Source: Heloderma charlesbogerti
Lineage: Eukaryota; Chordata; Lepidosauria; Squamata; Helodermatidae
Direction: 5' to 3'
NCBI GenBank assembly: GCA_026122225.1
Contig: JANEZZ010002678.1
Location: 329,501-393,500, forward strand
Length of the DNA stretch: 64,000 nucleotides
The notes beneath the pieces are model-generated. The model saw nothing but the letters and a program-made list of their open reading frames with translations, ran no database searches and had not been told where the DNA came from. A program made the translations under genes and the position numbers. Numbering within the stretch: position 1 is the first letter of the stretch; every line of letters begins with the position of its first letter. Shown here piece by piece: positions 33,605-42,617 of this stretch.

Positions 33605-33945
33605 TGTCTTTTCTTTTGCCGTGATAGGCTACGTATATACTACGTATATCACGGCAAAAGACAGGGATGCAAATGGCATAGCGGCCGCTGTTTGCATCCC
33701 CACATTTGCCGTGATAGACTACGTAAATATTTATGTAGCCTATCACGGCTCAGCAAAGGAACGCAAATAGAGGCTGCTATGCCAGCCGCTACGCCATTTG
33801 CGGCCGCCATTTGCGGCTGCAGACCTGCAGCCAGATGTCCTTTCAGAGGATTTCAAGGGGAGGATTTCAGGGGGAGGGATGGAGTGCCCCCCCCGTGGAT
33901 GCCACTTACAAAATAGGTAAGTGGTTTCATATATCCCTACCTGAT
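33605..33945. repeat. Array of alternating short palindromes, locus 2
   Basis: Same architecture as 15.7-16.2 kb. At about 33601-33667, outer arms TTTTGCCGTGATA and TATCACGGCAAAAG enclose a TACGTA-rich core. At 33664-33700 there is GGGATGCAAA...TTTGCATCCC. At 33709-33748, 19-bp arms (CCGTGATAGACTACGTAAA) flank a TA spacer with one or two mismatches. A CGCAAATAG...CATTTGCGGCCGCCATTTGCG stretch follows, then a purine-rich part ending near CATATATCCCTACC. No coding signal. Confidence 0.8.
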
Positions 33946-34260
33946 TTTCTAGCCCCTTCTAGTCTTTTACTGCTTCCTCCACAAGACCACATGTTGCAGG
34001 CTATTTGGGAAACATTGGTCTATGGGTGGGTTGCCCTGTCTTTCTAAATCTTCTCCTTTTTCCTAGAAACAAATGTTTAGTTGTTATTTTTGCATTACAA
34101 ATGCTATTAATGCAGAATTTACAGAAGTCACATGGTATGATGTGTGTGTATGTAGGGGGAACCATAAACCTTGCTTTTAAACCAGAGGGAGGAGACACCA
34201 TTTACACATATTTTTGAAATTATTAATGTTGAAGCCGGGAAAGTTGATTTTTTTCACCTT

Positions 34261-37200
34261 TTGTTGTTCAGTCGTTCAGTTGTACCTGACTCTTCGTGAC
34301 CCCATGGACCATAGCATGCCAGGCCTTCCTGTCCTCCGCTCTCTCCCGGAGTGTGCCCAAGTTCATATTCATTGCATCAGTGATGCTATCTAGCCATCTC
34401 ATCCTCTGCCGTCCCCTTCTCCTTTTGCCTTCAATCTTTCCCAGCATCAGGGTCTTTTCCAGGGAGTTTTCTCTTCGCATTAGGTGGCCAAAATATTTGA
34501 GCTTCAACTTCAGTATCTGTCCTTCCAATGAGCAGTCAAGGTTGATTTCCTTTAGGATGGACTGATTTGACCTCCTTGCAGTCCAGGGGACTCGTAAGAG
34601 TCTTCTCCAGCACCACAGTTCGAAAGCATCAATTCTTCTGTGCTCAGCCTTCCTTATAGTCCAGCTCTCATAGCCATACGTTACTACTGGGAAAACCATA
34701 GCTTTGATTATATGGACCTTTGTCAGCAAGGTGATGTCTCTGCTTCTTACTATGCTGTCTAGGTTTGCCATAGCTTTCCTCCCAAGGACCAAGCGTCTTT
34801 TAATTTCATGGCTACAGTCACCGTCTGCGGTGATCTTCGAGCCCAAGTAATAAAATCTGTCACTGCTTCCATTTCTTCCCCTTCTATATGCCAGGAAGTG
34901 ATGGGGCCAGATGCCATGATCTTCGTTTTTTTAATGTTGAGTTTCAAACCAGCTTTTGCACTCTCCACTTTCACCCTCAACAAGAGGCTCTTGAGATCCT
35001 CTTCGCTTTCTGCCATTAGGGTGGTATCATCTGCGTATCTGAGGTTGTTGAGAATTCTCCCGGCAATCTTAATTCCGACCTGTGATTCATCCAACCCGGC
35101 GTTTCTCATGATGTACTCTGCATATAAGTTAAATAAGCAGGGCAACAATATGCAGCCTTGTTGTACTCCTTTCCCAATTTTGAACCAATCGGTTGTTCCA
35201 TGTTTGGTTCTTACTGTTGCTTCTTGACCCTCGTACAGGTTTCTCAGGAGAAAGGTAAGGTGGTCTGGTACTCCCATCCCTTTCAGAATTTGCCACAGTT
35301 TGTTGTGATCCACACAATCAAAGGCTTTAGCGTAGTCAATGAAGCAGAAATAGAAGTTTTTCTGGAATTCTCTTGCTTCCTCCGTGATCCAGCGAATGTT
35401 GGCGATTTGATCTCTAGTTCCTCTGCCTCTTCAAAACCCAGCTTGTACTTCCGGTAGTTCTCGGTTCACATGCTGCTGAAGCCTAGCTTGTAGGATTTTG
35501 AGCATCACCTTGCTGGCATGTGAAATGAGCGCAATTGTGCGGTAGTTTGAACACTCTTTGGCATTGCCCTTCTTTGGAATTGGAATGTAAACTGACCTTT
35601 TCCAGTCTTGTGGCCACTGTTGAGTGTTCCAAATTTGTTGGCATATTGAGTGCAGCACTTTAACAGCATCATCTTTTAGGATTTTAAATAGCTCAGCTGG
35701 AATACTGTCATCTCCGCTAGCTTTGTTGTTAGTAATGCTTCCTAAGGCCCACTTGACTTCACTCTCGAGGATGTCCAGCTCAAGTTCAGTGACCGCACTA
35801 TCATGGCTGTCAGGGACATTAAGATCTTTCCTGTATAGTTCTTCTGTGTATTCTTGCCACCTCTTCTTAATCTCATCTGCTTCTGTTTGGTCCCTGCCTT
35901 TTTTGTACTTTATCATGCCTGTCTTTGCACAAAACGTTCCCTTGATATCTCTGATTTTCTTGAAGAGATCTCTAGTCTTTCCCATTCTGTTGTTTTCCTC
36001 GATTTCTTTGCATTGTTCATTTAAGAAGGCCTTCTTGTCTCTCCTTGCTATTCTCTGGAACTCTGCATTCAGTTGGATAGATCTTCCCCTTTCTCCCTTG
36101 CTTTTCACCTCCCTTCTTTCCTCACCTACTTGTAAAGCCTCATCAGAATAGCCACTTTGCTTTCTTGCATTTCTTTTTCTTGGGGATGGATTGAGTTGCA
36201 GCCTCCTGAACAATGTTACGGACCTCCGTCCATAGTTCCTCATGCACTCTGTCTATCAGGTCTAATCCCTTAAATCTATTCCTCACCTCCACTGTATATT
36301 CATAAGGGATATGATTTAGGTCATACCTGAATGGTTTAGAGGTTTTCCCTACGTTCTTCGATTTAAGCTGAAATTTTGCAACAAGAAGCTCATGATCTGA
36401 GCCACAGTCAGCTCCAGGTCTTGTTTTGACTGACTGTATAGAGCTTCTCCATCTTTGGCTGCAAAGGACATAATCAATCTGATTTCGATATTGACCATCT
36501 GGTGATGTCCATGTGAAGAGTCACCTCTTGTGCTGTTGGAAAAGAGTGTTTGCTATGATCAGCGTGTTCTCTTAGCAAAACTCTATTAGCCTTTGTCCTG
36601 TTTCATTTTGTACACCAAGGCCATGCCTGCCTGTTATCCCGGTGATTTCTTGACTTCCTACTTTAGCATTCCAATCCCCTATGATGAAGAGGACATCTTT
36701 TTTTGGTGTTAGTTCTAGGAGGTGTTGTAGGTCTTTATAGAAATGATCAACCTCAGCTTCTTCAGCATCAGTGGTTGGGGCATAGACTTGAATTACTGTG
36801 ATGCTGAATGGTTTGCCTTGGATTCGTACTGAGATCATTCTATCGTTTTTGAGATTGTACCCCAGTACTGCTTTTCCCACCCTTTTGTTGACTATGAGTG
36901 CTACTCCATTTCTTCTAAGGGATTCTTGCCCAGAGCAGTAGATATAATGGTCACCTGAATTAAATTTGCCCATGCTTGTCCATTTTAGTTCATTGATTCC
37001 CAAGATGTCGATGTTCAATCTTGCCATCTCATGTTTGACCACCTCCAGCTTACCTTGATTCATTGATCTGACATTCCAGGTTCCTAAACAAAATTGTTCT
37101 TTACAGCACCGGCTTTTCTTTTCACCACCAGACACATCCAGAGCTGAGTGTCCTTTCGGCTTTGGCCCAGCCGCTTCACTCTTTCTGGCGCTACTTGGAA

Positions 37201-37474
37201 ATACCCTCTGCTCTTCCCCAGTATTATATTGGACACCTTCCGACCTGAGGGGCTCATCTTCCGGCATCATCTCTTTTAGCCTTGTGATACGTTCCATGGG
37301 GTTTTCTTGGCAAGAATCCTGGAGTGGGTTGCCATTTCCTTCTCCAGTGGACCACATTTTGTCAGAACTCTCCACCATGACCTGTCCGTCTTGGGTGGCC
37401 CTGCACGGCATAGCTTATGGCTTCACTGAGTTACGCAAGCCCCTTCGCCACAACAAGGCGAATCCATGAAGGGG
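34261..37474 (-). mobile_element. Full-length BovB (RTE-clade) LINE, antisense, inactivated
   Basis: The element runs 3' to 5' across the plus strand. Its 5' end (CCCCTTCATGGATTCGCC on the minus strand) is at 37474 and its 3' end (GACTGAACAACAA) at 34261. TTTTTCACCTT at 34250-34260 recurs at 37475-37485, an 11-bp target-site duplication that fixes both ends. Length is about 3.2 kb, the expected full size for BovB. It encodes an N-terminal segment, an apurinic-like endonuclease, a reverse transcriptase (FIDYAKAFD near 35320, YADDT near 35030) and a C-terminal WCWRRLLRVPW block near 34620. Stops and frameshifts make it non-functional. Confidence 0.95.
34268..37411 (-). pseudogene. BovB endonuclease/reverse transcriptase, broken reading frame
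   Basis: This is the protein that would nick target DNA and copy the element's RNA into it. From the ATG at 37411 the frame is open for 279 codons. The N-terminal region is followed by GTWNVRSMN, ELKWTSMG, VYAPTTDAEEAEV and GDWNAKVG, which are endonuclease motifs. It stops at about 36572-36574, where LIEFC is followed by TAA in place of the CAA seen in the 61.35-kb copy. The SDHELL endonuclease motif survives near 36400. A 270-codon block (35431-36243) covers the linker and start of RT and ends at QAGF. There a TGA replaces the CGA of the other copy, a CpG-type change. Motif A to YADD lies at 34759-35313, and the C-terminal block (34268-34846) is in yet another frame. At least two stops and two frame changes are present. 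Confidence 0.92.
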
Positions 37475-37485
37475 TTTTTCACCTT

Positions 37486-37937
37486 AGTAATACAGTATTT
37501 GTATTATGTAAATTCATACAATGCCATTATAGCCTAAATAGGACAGGTCAGGCCTATTTTCAAGATAGTCCAAACTGACAACAGCCAATAGTGTGCAGAC
37601 TTAGCATTTGGTTGTGAGTAGAGCATCTCTTGTCCACTGACCAGTCATGGTTAAGACCAGCCAATTTCTATGGCTTACTGCATACAGGTGTGATGTGGCT
37701 ATTATCATATATGCATGCATTTGAGTTCCACTTGGGTTAATCATGTCCTCCTTTATAGAGTGGGTGTTAGGGAGGATGGGACTGTTGGCCAGTCTGACTC
37801 AGTCTGAATGAGATCAGTTGAAGGAGGCTGCACATACTCATTCTTGTTTCCCACCATGTATTGAAAAAGCCTGTGTGCAGTGTATTATCATATTATTTAT
37901 ACTACCTCATTTCTTCCTAGCACATCAGCAGCAAGGA
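37486..37937. other. Unassigned DNA
   Basis: Nothing recognised between the BovB duplication and the next SINE. Confidence 0.4.
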
Positions 37938-38455
37938 GGGGCCATAGCTCAGTGGTAGAGCACGTGCTTTATGCACAGAATGTCCCAGGCTCAATCCCCA
38001 GGACTGCGAATTACTTCTGTTTGAAACCTTGGAGAGCCACTGTCAGTCAGTGTCAACACAACTGGGCTAGATGGACTGAGAGCTTTTCTACACAAGGCTG
38101 TTAATTGCCGTATCTATTTTCAGTTTTGTTGCAGAACTGAAATCTGAGCTCTTCACAAAGAGCTTTTCCTTTTCTGCTTTTCCACTACATAAACTCTAGG
38201 TGACACTGTGCTATAGTGGAATATTACAATTACACAAGTAGGAAAATACCTTTTTTTCGCTTCCAGAAATAATATCCCATTTTCCCGCTCTAAAAAAACT
38301 CCATGAAAGTGTTCTACAAACTGAAGCAAAACTGGAGGATCATGACATAATTTAAGGAACCCGCCAACAACCATGAGTAAAGAATCACGAGTGCACAATA
38401 AATGTCTTGTGTAGAAAAGCTGCAACTCAGTATAAGGCAGCTTCCTGTGTTCCTA
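37938..38455 (+). mobile_element. tRNA-derived SINE split by a MITE
   Basis: The head GGGGCCATAGCTCAGTGGTA contains an A box (TAGCTCAGTGG, 37945-37955). The B box is GGCTCAATCCC at 37988. The body reads CCTTGGAGAGCCACTGTCAG and GGGCTAGATGGACTGAG (to 38080). The 3' end ACTCAGTATAAGGCAGCTTC, CTGTGTTCC resumes at about 38425. Between them sits the MITE at 38081-38421. This is a SINE and not a functional tRNA gene: no foldable anticodon arm follows the canonical spacing. Confidence 0.85.
38081..38421. mobile_element. hAT-like MITE inserted in the SINE
   Basis: Terminal inverted repeats AGCTTTTCTACACAAG (38081) and CTTGTGTAGAAAAGCT (ending 38421) match over 16 bp. The 341-bp interior is non-coding. 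Flanks GACTGAG and AACTCAG could be a decayed 7-8-bp duplication. Family members lie at 8.69, 15.39, 18.23 and 42.15 kb. Confidence 0.82.
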
Positions 38456-38708
38456 AGAGACGTATGGCAGCTTTTTGCCACCATAAAAATGCTACTAACA
38501 ATGATGCCAGTATGGTGATATCAGCCTGGTGGGGTCCAAACATGTGTGTATGAAGCCACACCCCAAATCTACACACCTTCTCTCCCCCCCCCCCCGGTTT
38601 CCAAACTTACTTTTTTATGTCTCTAGTAATGAGATGTGGAAGAATCTTAGTTCATTCAAGGACACAATGCAAATAGAGCTAGAGATGTTTAAATGGCTAT
38701 TGGAAAGG

Positions 38709-38947
38709 AGTGCAGTGTAGTGGTTGAATGAATTGAGCGAGGAGCTAGGAAGTCCTCAGTTCAGATTTTACCTTGGCTATGACCTTTGGCAGGTCACTGT
38801 CTCTTAGGGGAGAGCTGTATTAGCTCTCTCTAATATTGTGAGTGTGTGTGTGTGTGCTATATTAGCTCTCTCTATATTAGCTCTCTCTAATATGGTCATA
38901 ATAATACTAGTCTGCTTTACAGGTTTGTTATAAAAATGGATGAGATT
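38709..38947 (+). mobile_element. MIR-like SINE with internal (GT)n expansion
   Basis: GCAGTGTAGTGGTTGAATGA (A-box region), GTCCTCAGTTCAGATTTTAC, TATGACCTTTGGCAGGTCAC and later TCTGCTTTACAGGTTTGTTA follow the MIR-like order. A (GT)n run and duplicated TTAGCTCTCTCTA words at 38818-38892 have expanded the middle. Confidence 0.7.
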
Positions 38948-38948
38948 T

Positions 38949-39184
38949 GGGCTGGATCTACACTAGTGCTTTTTATCGGTATTGGCATGCACTGATAACT
39001 GTTGGGACACATTACGCACTCCATATACCACTTTTCTAGCATTGTTTCCCACTTTTTATTCCGTACCATCCACAATACCACAACAGATATAATTGTGTGT
39101 GCTATGAGGCATAACTGTGCAAGAGGGATATAGCATCAGCATGATGGGATCATATCGATAAGACACAAGATGTAGAAGTGGCCA
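38949..39184. mobile_element. MITE with inverted ends (GGCTGGATCTACACTAGTG)
   Basis: The left end GGGCTGGATCTACACTAG then TTTTTATCGG is mirrored by the right end CGATAAGACACAAG then TGTAGAAGTGGCC. About 235 bp, non-coding. TIRs are reminiscent of the TTCTACAC family but distinct. Confidence 0.65.
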
Positions 39185-39530
39185 CTGTGTGTGAAGGACT
39201 TTTCACATTAAGGAAAAGTGCTCTATAAATCCCAAGGGGGTTTGTTGTTGTGGCTGTCTGTCTGGTTCCAGAGCCCATTGAAATGGCTGGATCTTCAGTG
39301 GTGTCCATCTAAAATACTTTAGGTATTCACCACTCCGTGAAAGACTGTAAGGGTGGATTCACATACTGACGTCCTCATCACATCATGGTGGATGTCCACT
39401 CCACATATATATATATGACTGTCAAAAATGTTTCAAGACATGTTCAGATCAACCCTTCCTCCCCCCCGCCCCCCCAAAATGCTGTTAAAAGGTTTAGTCC
39501 CCAACATCTACAGGAATGGTTGGGAACGAA
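39185..39530. other. Unassigned DNA
   Basis: Contains a short (AT)n at 39404-39415 and C-rich runs near 39462-39474. Nothing else recognised. Confidence 0.4.
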
Positions 39531-39636
39531 TCCTGTTTGAAAACCTGGAGAGTTGCTGCCAGTCAGTGTTGACAATACTGAGCTAGATGGACCAGTGTTT
39601 TGACTTGGAATAAGGGAGCTTCTTGTGTTCCACTGA
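39531..39636 (+). mobile_element. tRNA-derived SINE, 5'-truncated
   Basis: GAAAACCTGGAGAGTTGCTG, CCAGTCAGTGTTGACAATAC, TGAGCTAGATGGACCAGTG and GGGAGCTTCTTGTGTTCC match the body and 3' end of the 37.94-kb SINE. The tRNA head is missing. Confidence 0.78.
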
Positions 39637-40555
39637 GAACACGTAGGTCCATAACTTTAGCCTGGATGCACGTGGGTCTCAGCCCTTCATTCATTCGGTG
39701 ACTGACAGGGATCCCTTGACATGGAGATTTAGTCATTTGGATCCATTACAACCGTGAATACTAATTTGTTGTCTCAATTGTCAGAGTCATGTGGCAATAC
39801 CTTTGTACTTTATGTTACTGGGTTTATCATTCTATGACTGATTTAAGACATTCACATGCTTGTGTGAATGTCTTTAGGAAGGGAGGGGCTGGGGAGAGCA
39901 AAACTGAATCACCTGCTCTGCAAGGCTTGGAAATCCAAATGGGGAAGTCAGTCTTTCCCTGCAATTCCTCAGTGTCCTAGAGATCTCTGTTATTAATGTG
40001 ACTGGGGGTGCATTCTGCTGATAATTACTGCTAGCCAGAATAATTAATAAGAGTAATTGCTTGGTACTGAAAGGGGAGGGGAAGCTCTGGGAGGGGATAA
40101 AATAGGCTGGAGAACCAAGAGTCTCCCTGAGTACATTTTATATAGACAGGATGCTCGACAGAAAGCATCCTGAGAATAGAAGTGTTGTCTGGATGCCAAG
40201 GACAAACGTTCAGAGTTAGAAGTCAAAATTAGATAGTCTTATCTTGGAATGCAACAGGGAGGAACCAACCATAGGTGGCTACAAACGACAAACTCTAGAA
40301 ATAGAAATGATAAAGGGGATCAGCATGTTAGGGACAGGGACTTGGAAGTGGGTTGAAATAAGAAGGGGAGCCTGTCTGACTGGTGCATGGCCTCCTAGTT
40401 AAGAAGATAGCAAAAGGATGGGCAACTAAAAAAAGGTGCAGAATTGAGAGAGGGTTTTTATTGTTATTGTGTTTGGGGGCAGGGTTAGCTTATCACAGCC
40501 ACATAGAGGGCTGAAACATTCATTACGAACAGAATGCTCGTGTCAGTGTATAGAA
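39637..40555. other. Unassigned DNA
   Basis: No gene or repeat recognised. Confidence 0.4.
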
Positions 40556-40696
40556 CCGGGGTGGAGGACCTATCGCTTTCCAGATGTTGTTAGACTACAA
40601 CTCCCATCATCCCTGACCATTGATTACACTGGTTAGGGCTGATGGGAGTTGGAGTCCAACAACATCTGCGGGGCCATAGGTTCCCCACCCTGGTAT
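40556..40696. mobile_element. Palindromic MITE (CCAGATGTTGTTAGACTACAAC type)
   Basis: Left GGGGTGGAGGACCTATCGC, CCAGATGTTGTTAGACTACA and ACTCCCATCATCCCTGACCA are mirrored by TGATGGGAGTTGGAGTCCAA, CAACATCTGCGGGGCCATAG and GTTCCCCACCCTGG. Arms are about 60 bp. Confidence 0.8.
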
Positions 40697-40834
40697 AGAA
40701 AATAACCATTGTTTTTGGTCTAACAGGTAACTTGACTGTTTGTAATGATATTTATTAGGGTGCTATGTTGGAAAGTGACAGGTAAGATTGAGTGTGAACA
40801 GCTTCCTAACTATAATGAAATGTAACAATAGAAA

Positions 40835-41185
40835 TTATATGGGGCCGCGGTGGCTTAGTGGTTAAGACGCTGAACTGCAGACTGGAAGGTCAGCAGGACA
40901 GCAGTTCGAGACCCAAGTGCTGCGTGACGGAGTGAGCTCCCATCTTCAGTCCCAGCTCCTGCCAACCTAGCAGTTCGAAAGCAAGAAATTGCAAGTAGAT
41001 AAATAGGTACCGCCTCAGCGGGAAAGGTGACAGCGTTCCGTGCACCTGGGTGTTCAGTCATGCCGGCCACATGACCACGGAAGCGTCTTCGGACAGCGCT
41101 GGCTCTTCGGCTTAGAAATGGAGATGAGCAGCACACCCTAGAGTTGGACACGACTGGTTGGGGACACCTTTACCTTTTTTTTTTT
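40835..41185 (+). mobile_element. Sauria-type SINE with perfect 11-bp target-site duplication
   Basis: The body starts GGGGCCGCGGTGGCTTAGTG at 40841, with A box TGGCTTAGTGG (40851-40861) and B box GTTCGAGACCC (40904). The non-tRNA body runs through GACAGCGTTCCGTGCACC and ATGACCACGGAAGCGTCTTC. The tail is AGAGTTGGACACGACTGG, GGGGACACCTTTACC and T-run. AACAATAGAAA occurs at 40824-40834 and 41186-41196. The intact duplication and modest divergence suggest a relatively young insertion. It was transcribed by RNA polymerase III and presumably mobilised by BovB. Confidence 0.93.
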
Positions 41186-41261
41186 AACAATAGAAAGGAT
41201 AAGTTATTGCATGTAAAGTTACACAGATAGCAGCATGTTGCATATAACAACCAAAATTTTT

Positions 41262-41950
41262 ACCTTGCTGTATCAGATCAAAGGTCCATCTAGTCTAACA
41301 CTTCATCAGCAGCTGGAAATAACTTTGGGAAAATCCTAAGCAGGCATGATAAGTTTCCAGAGGCATACTGCTTCTGAACATGGAGGCTCTACTCTTAACT
41401 TAGATGCATCTTCTGTGGATCTTCCAATGCCATGTATGCTACTGTCCATCTCAACGTCATGTGGCAATAAGTTCTCTAAGGGAGCAATCCTACCGGGATA
41501 GGTGGCTGTCTCCAAACTCGAAGGCAACTGCCTATCCAATGCAGGGCAGGAGAAGCACGGAGGGGATCATCCCCTCCGTGCTTCAGCCACCCCACCTTTG
41601 TGGCTAGACAGCCACTTTCTACTATCTAGCCGTGGGAAGTCGGAGCAGGGGCAACAGCAGCTGGACGACACATTGGATGTGTCGTACCGGCATTTCAAAG
41701 TTCCCCACCCCAGCACGCCCCCAGGAACATCCTGTTTTTGGCTCTGCATGCTCCTCTTCTGAGCACGGAGCATGGGGCCATTCCATGCTGCATACGAGGC
41801 AGCGTGGGAGGAGGTGAAGGTCGGTTCTCAGGGAACTGACCTCAGAGCACGGGCTCCAAGGACAGTTCCTGGGAACTGACCTATCCTAAGACCATCTAGC
41901 CGCTGACGGCCATAGGATTGTGCCCTAAGTTGATTATAGCCCTTTACAGA
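41262..41950 (-). mobile_element. CR1/L3-type LINE 3' end split by a MITE, antisense
   Basis: GCTGTATCAGATCAAAGGTC, CATCTAGTCTAACACTTCAT, GAGGCATACTGCTTCTGAAC and ATGTGGCAATAAGTTCT give the antisense CR1-type 3' UTR up to about 41475. After the MITE, TTGATTATAG at 41930 plausibly continues it. Confidence 0.62.
41476..41929. mobile_element. MITE with CTAAGGG-CAATCCTA inverted ends
   Basis: The left terminus CTAAGGGAGCAATCCTAC is mirrored by CATAGGATTGTGCCCTAAG at 41911-41929. The interior is GC-rich with palindromic segments (GATCATCCCCTCCGTGCTTC mirrored by GAAGCACGGAGGGGATCATC within it). The ends match those of the palindrome at 22.3 kb. Confidence 0.75.
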
Positions 41951-42148
41951 TGTTCTAATCATGTAAGATCAACGCACATAGGCATGGGAATGGCATTGCA
42001 GTGGGAGTTTCTGGCCTGGACTTATGTGCATTCTTTTTTACTGTCTATAACAAGGCTACACATGGTGAAACAAACACATGTACACTGGGGGTAGAGATTG
42101 CTGCTGTAATGCTCTCCCCCCCTCAGCACTCCCTACATGTGATAGTCT

Positions 42149-42617
42149 TAGGACTTTTCATAGAATCATAGAATAGTAGGGTTGGAAGGGGCCTACAAGA
42201 CAATTGAGTCCAACCCCCTGCTCAATGCAGGAATCCAAGTCAGAGCATCCCCAACAGATGGCTGTCCAGCCTCATGAGGCTTTTATTGTGTGCTCATCAT
42301 TCCTCACTTGCCATTGTTCATGTGTACTGTAGATGAGGTTGTGACCCTCCAGTTTTGCTCCTATTTTTTAAGAGCTTTTGTGTGGGAAGGGGGTTTGGAG
42401 TGTGTGTGTGGAAAATGCAATATTTTTTTAATCCCCAAATGAAGTGCAAGTTCCCACAGGTGTAATTGTGTTATTTCGCTATACCACAGCACCACCTAGA
42501 GGTTATGTAGCATAAAGTATGGAAAGGCAGGAAAGGAAAAGTTCTTAGTGTAGAGATCTGATCTTAATTCTGTGATGAAACTAGAAATAGATACAGCCTC
42601 ATCTAGAAAAGCTCTTA
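42149..42617. mobile_element. hAT-like MITE interrupted by CR1
   Basis: The right end TCATCTAGAAAAGCTCTTAC is the inverted partner of the short left remnant TAGGACTTTTCA (42149-42160). The internal words CATGAGGCTTTTATTGTGTG and CACAGCACCACCTAGAGGTT match other family copies. The CR1 fragment 42160-42274 separates the left tip from the rest. Confidence 0.6.
42160..42274 (-). mobile_element. CR1 LINE 3' end, antisense, 5'-truncated
   Basis: ATAGAATCATAGAATAGTAG, GGTTGGAAGGGGCCTACAAG, AGTCCAACCCCCTGCTCAAT and GCAGGAATCCAAGTCAGAGC are the antisense CR1 3' end with its terminal ATTCTATG-type octamer repeats. It is nearly identical to the left end of the 50.37-kb copy but only about 115 bp long. 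Confidence 0.88.

Noticed and set aside
35624..36151. 175-codon plus-strand frame with apparent signal or membrane segments
   Set aside because: It is the antisense shadow of the BovB RT frame. The mirror-image shadow appears at 62615-63202 opposite the second copy.
37938..38006. tRNA-like sequence with A and B boxes
   Set aside because: It is the head of a SINE whose body continues as in other copies at 24.9, 39.5 and 47.7 kb. It is not an independent tRNA gene.
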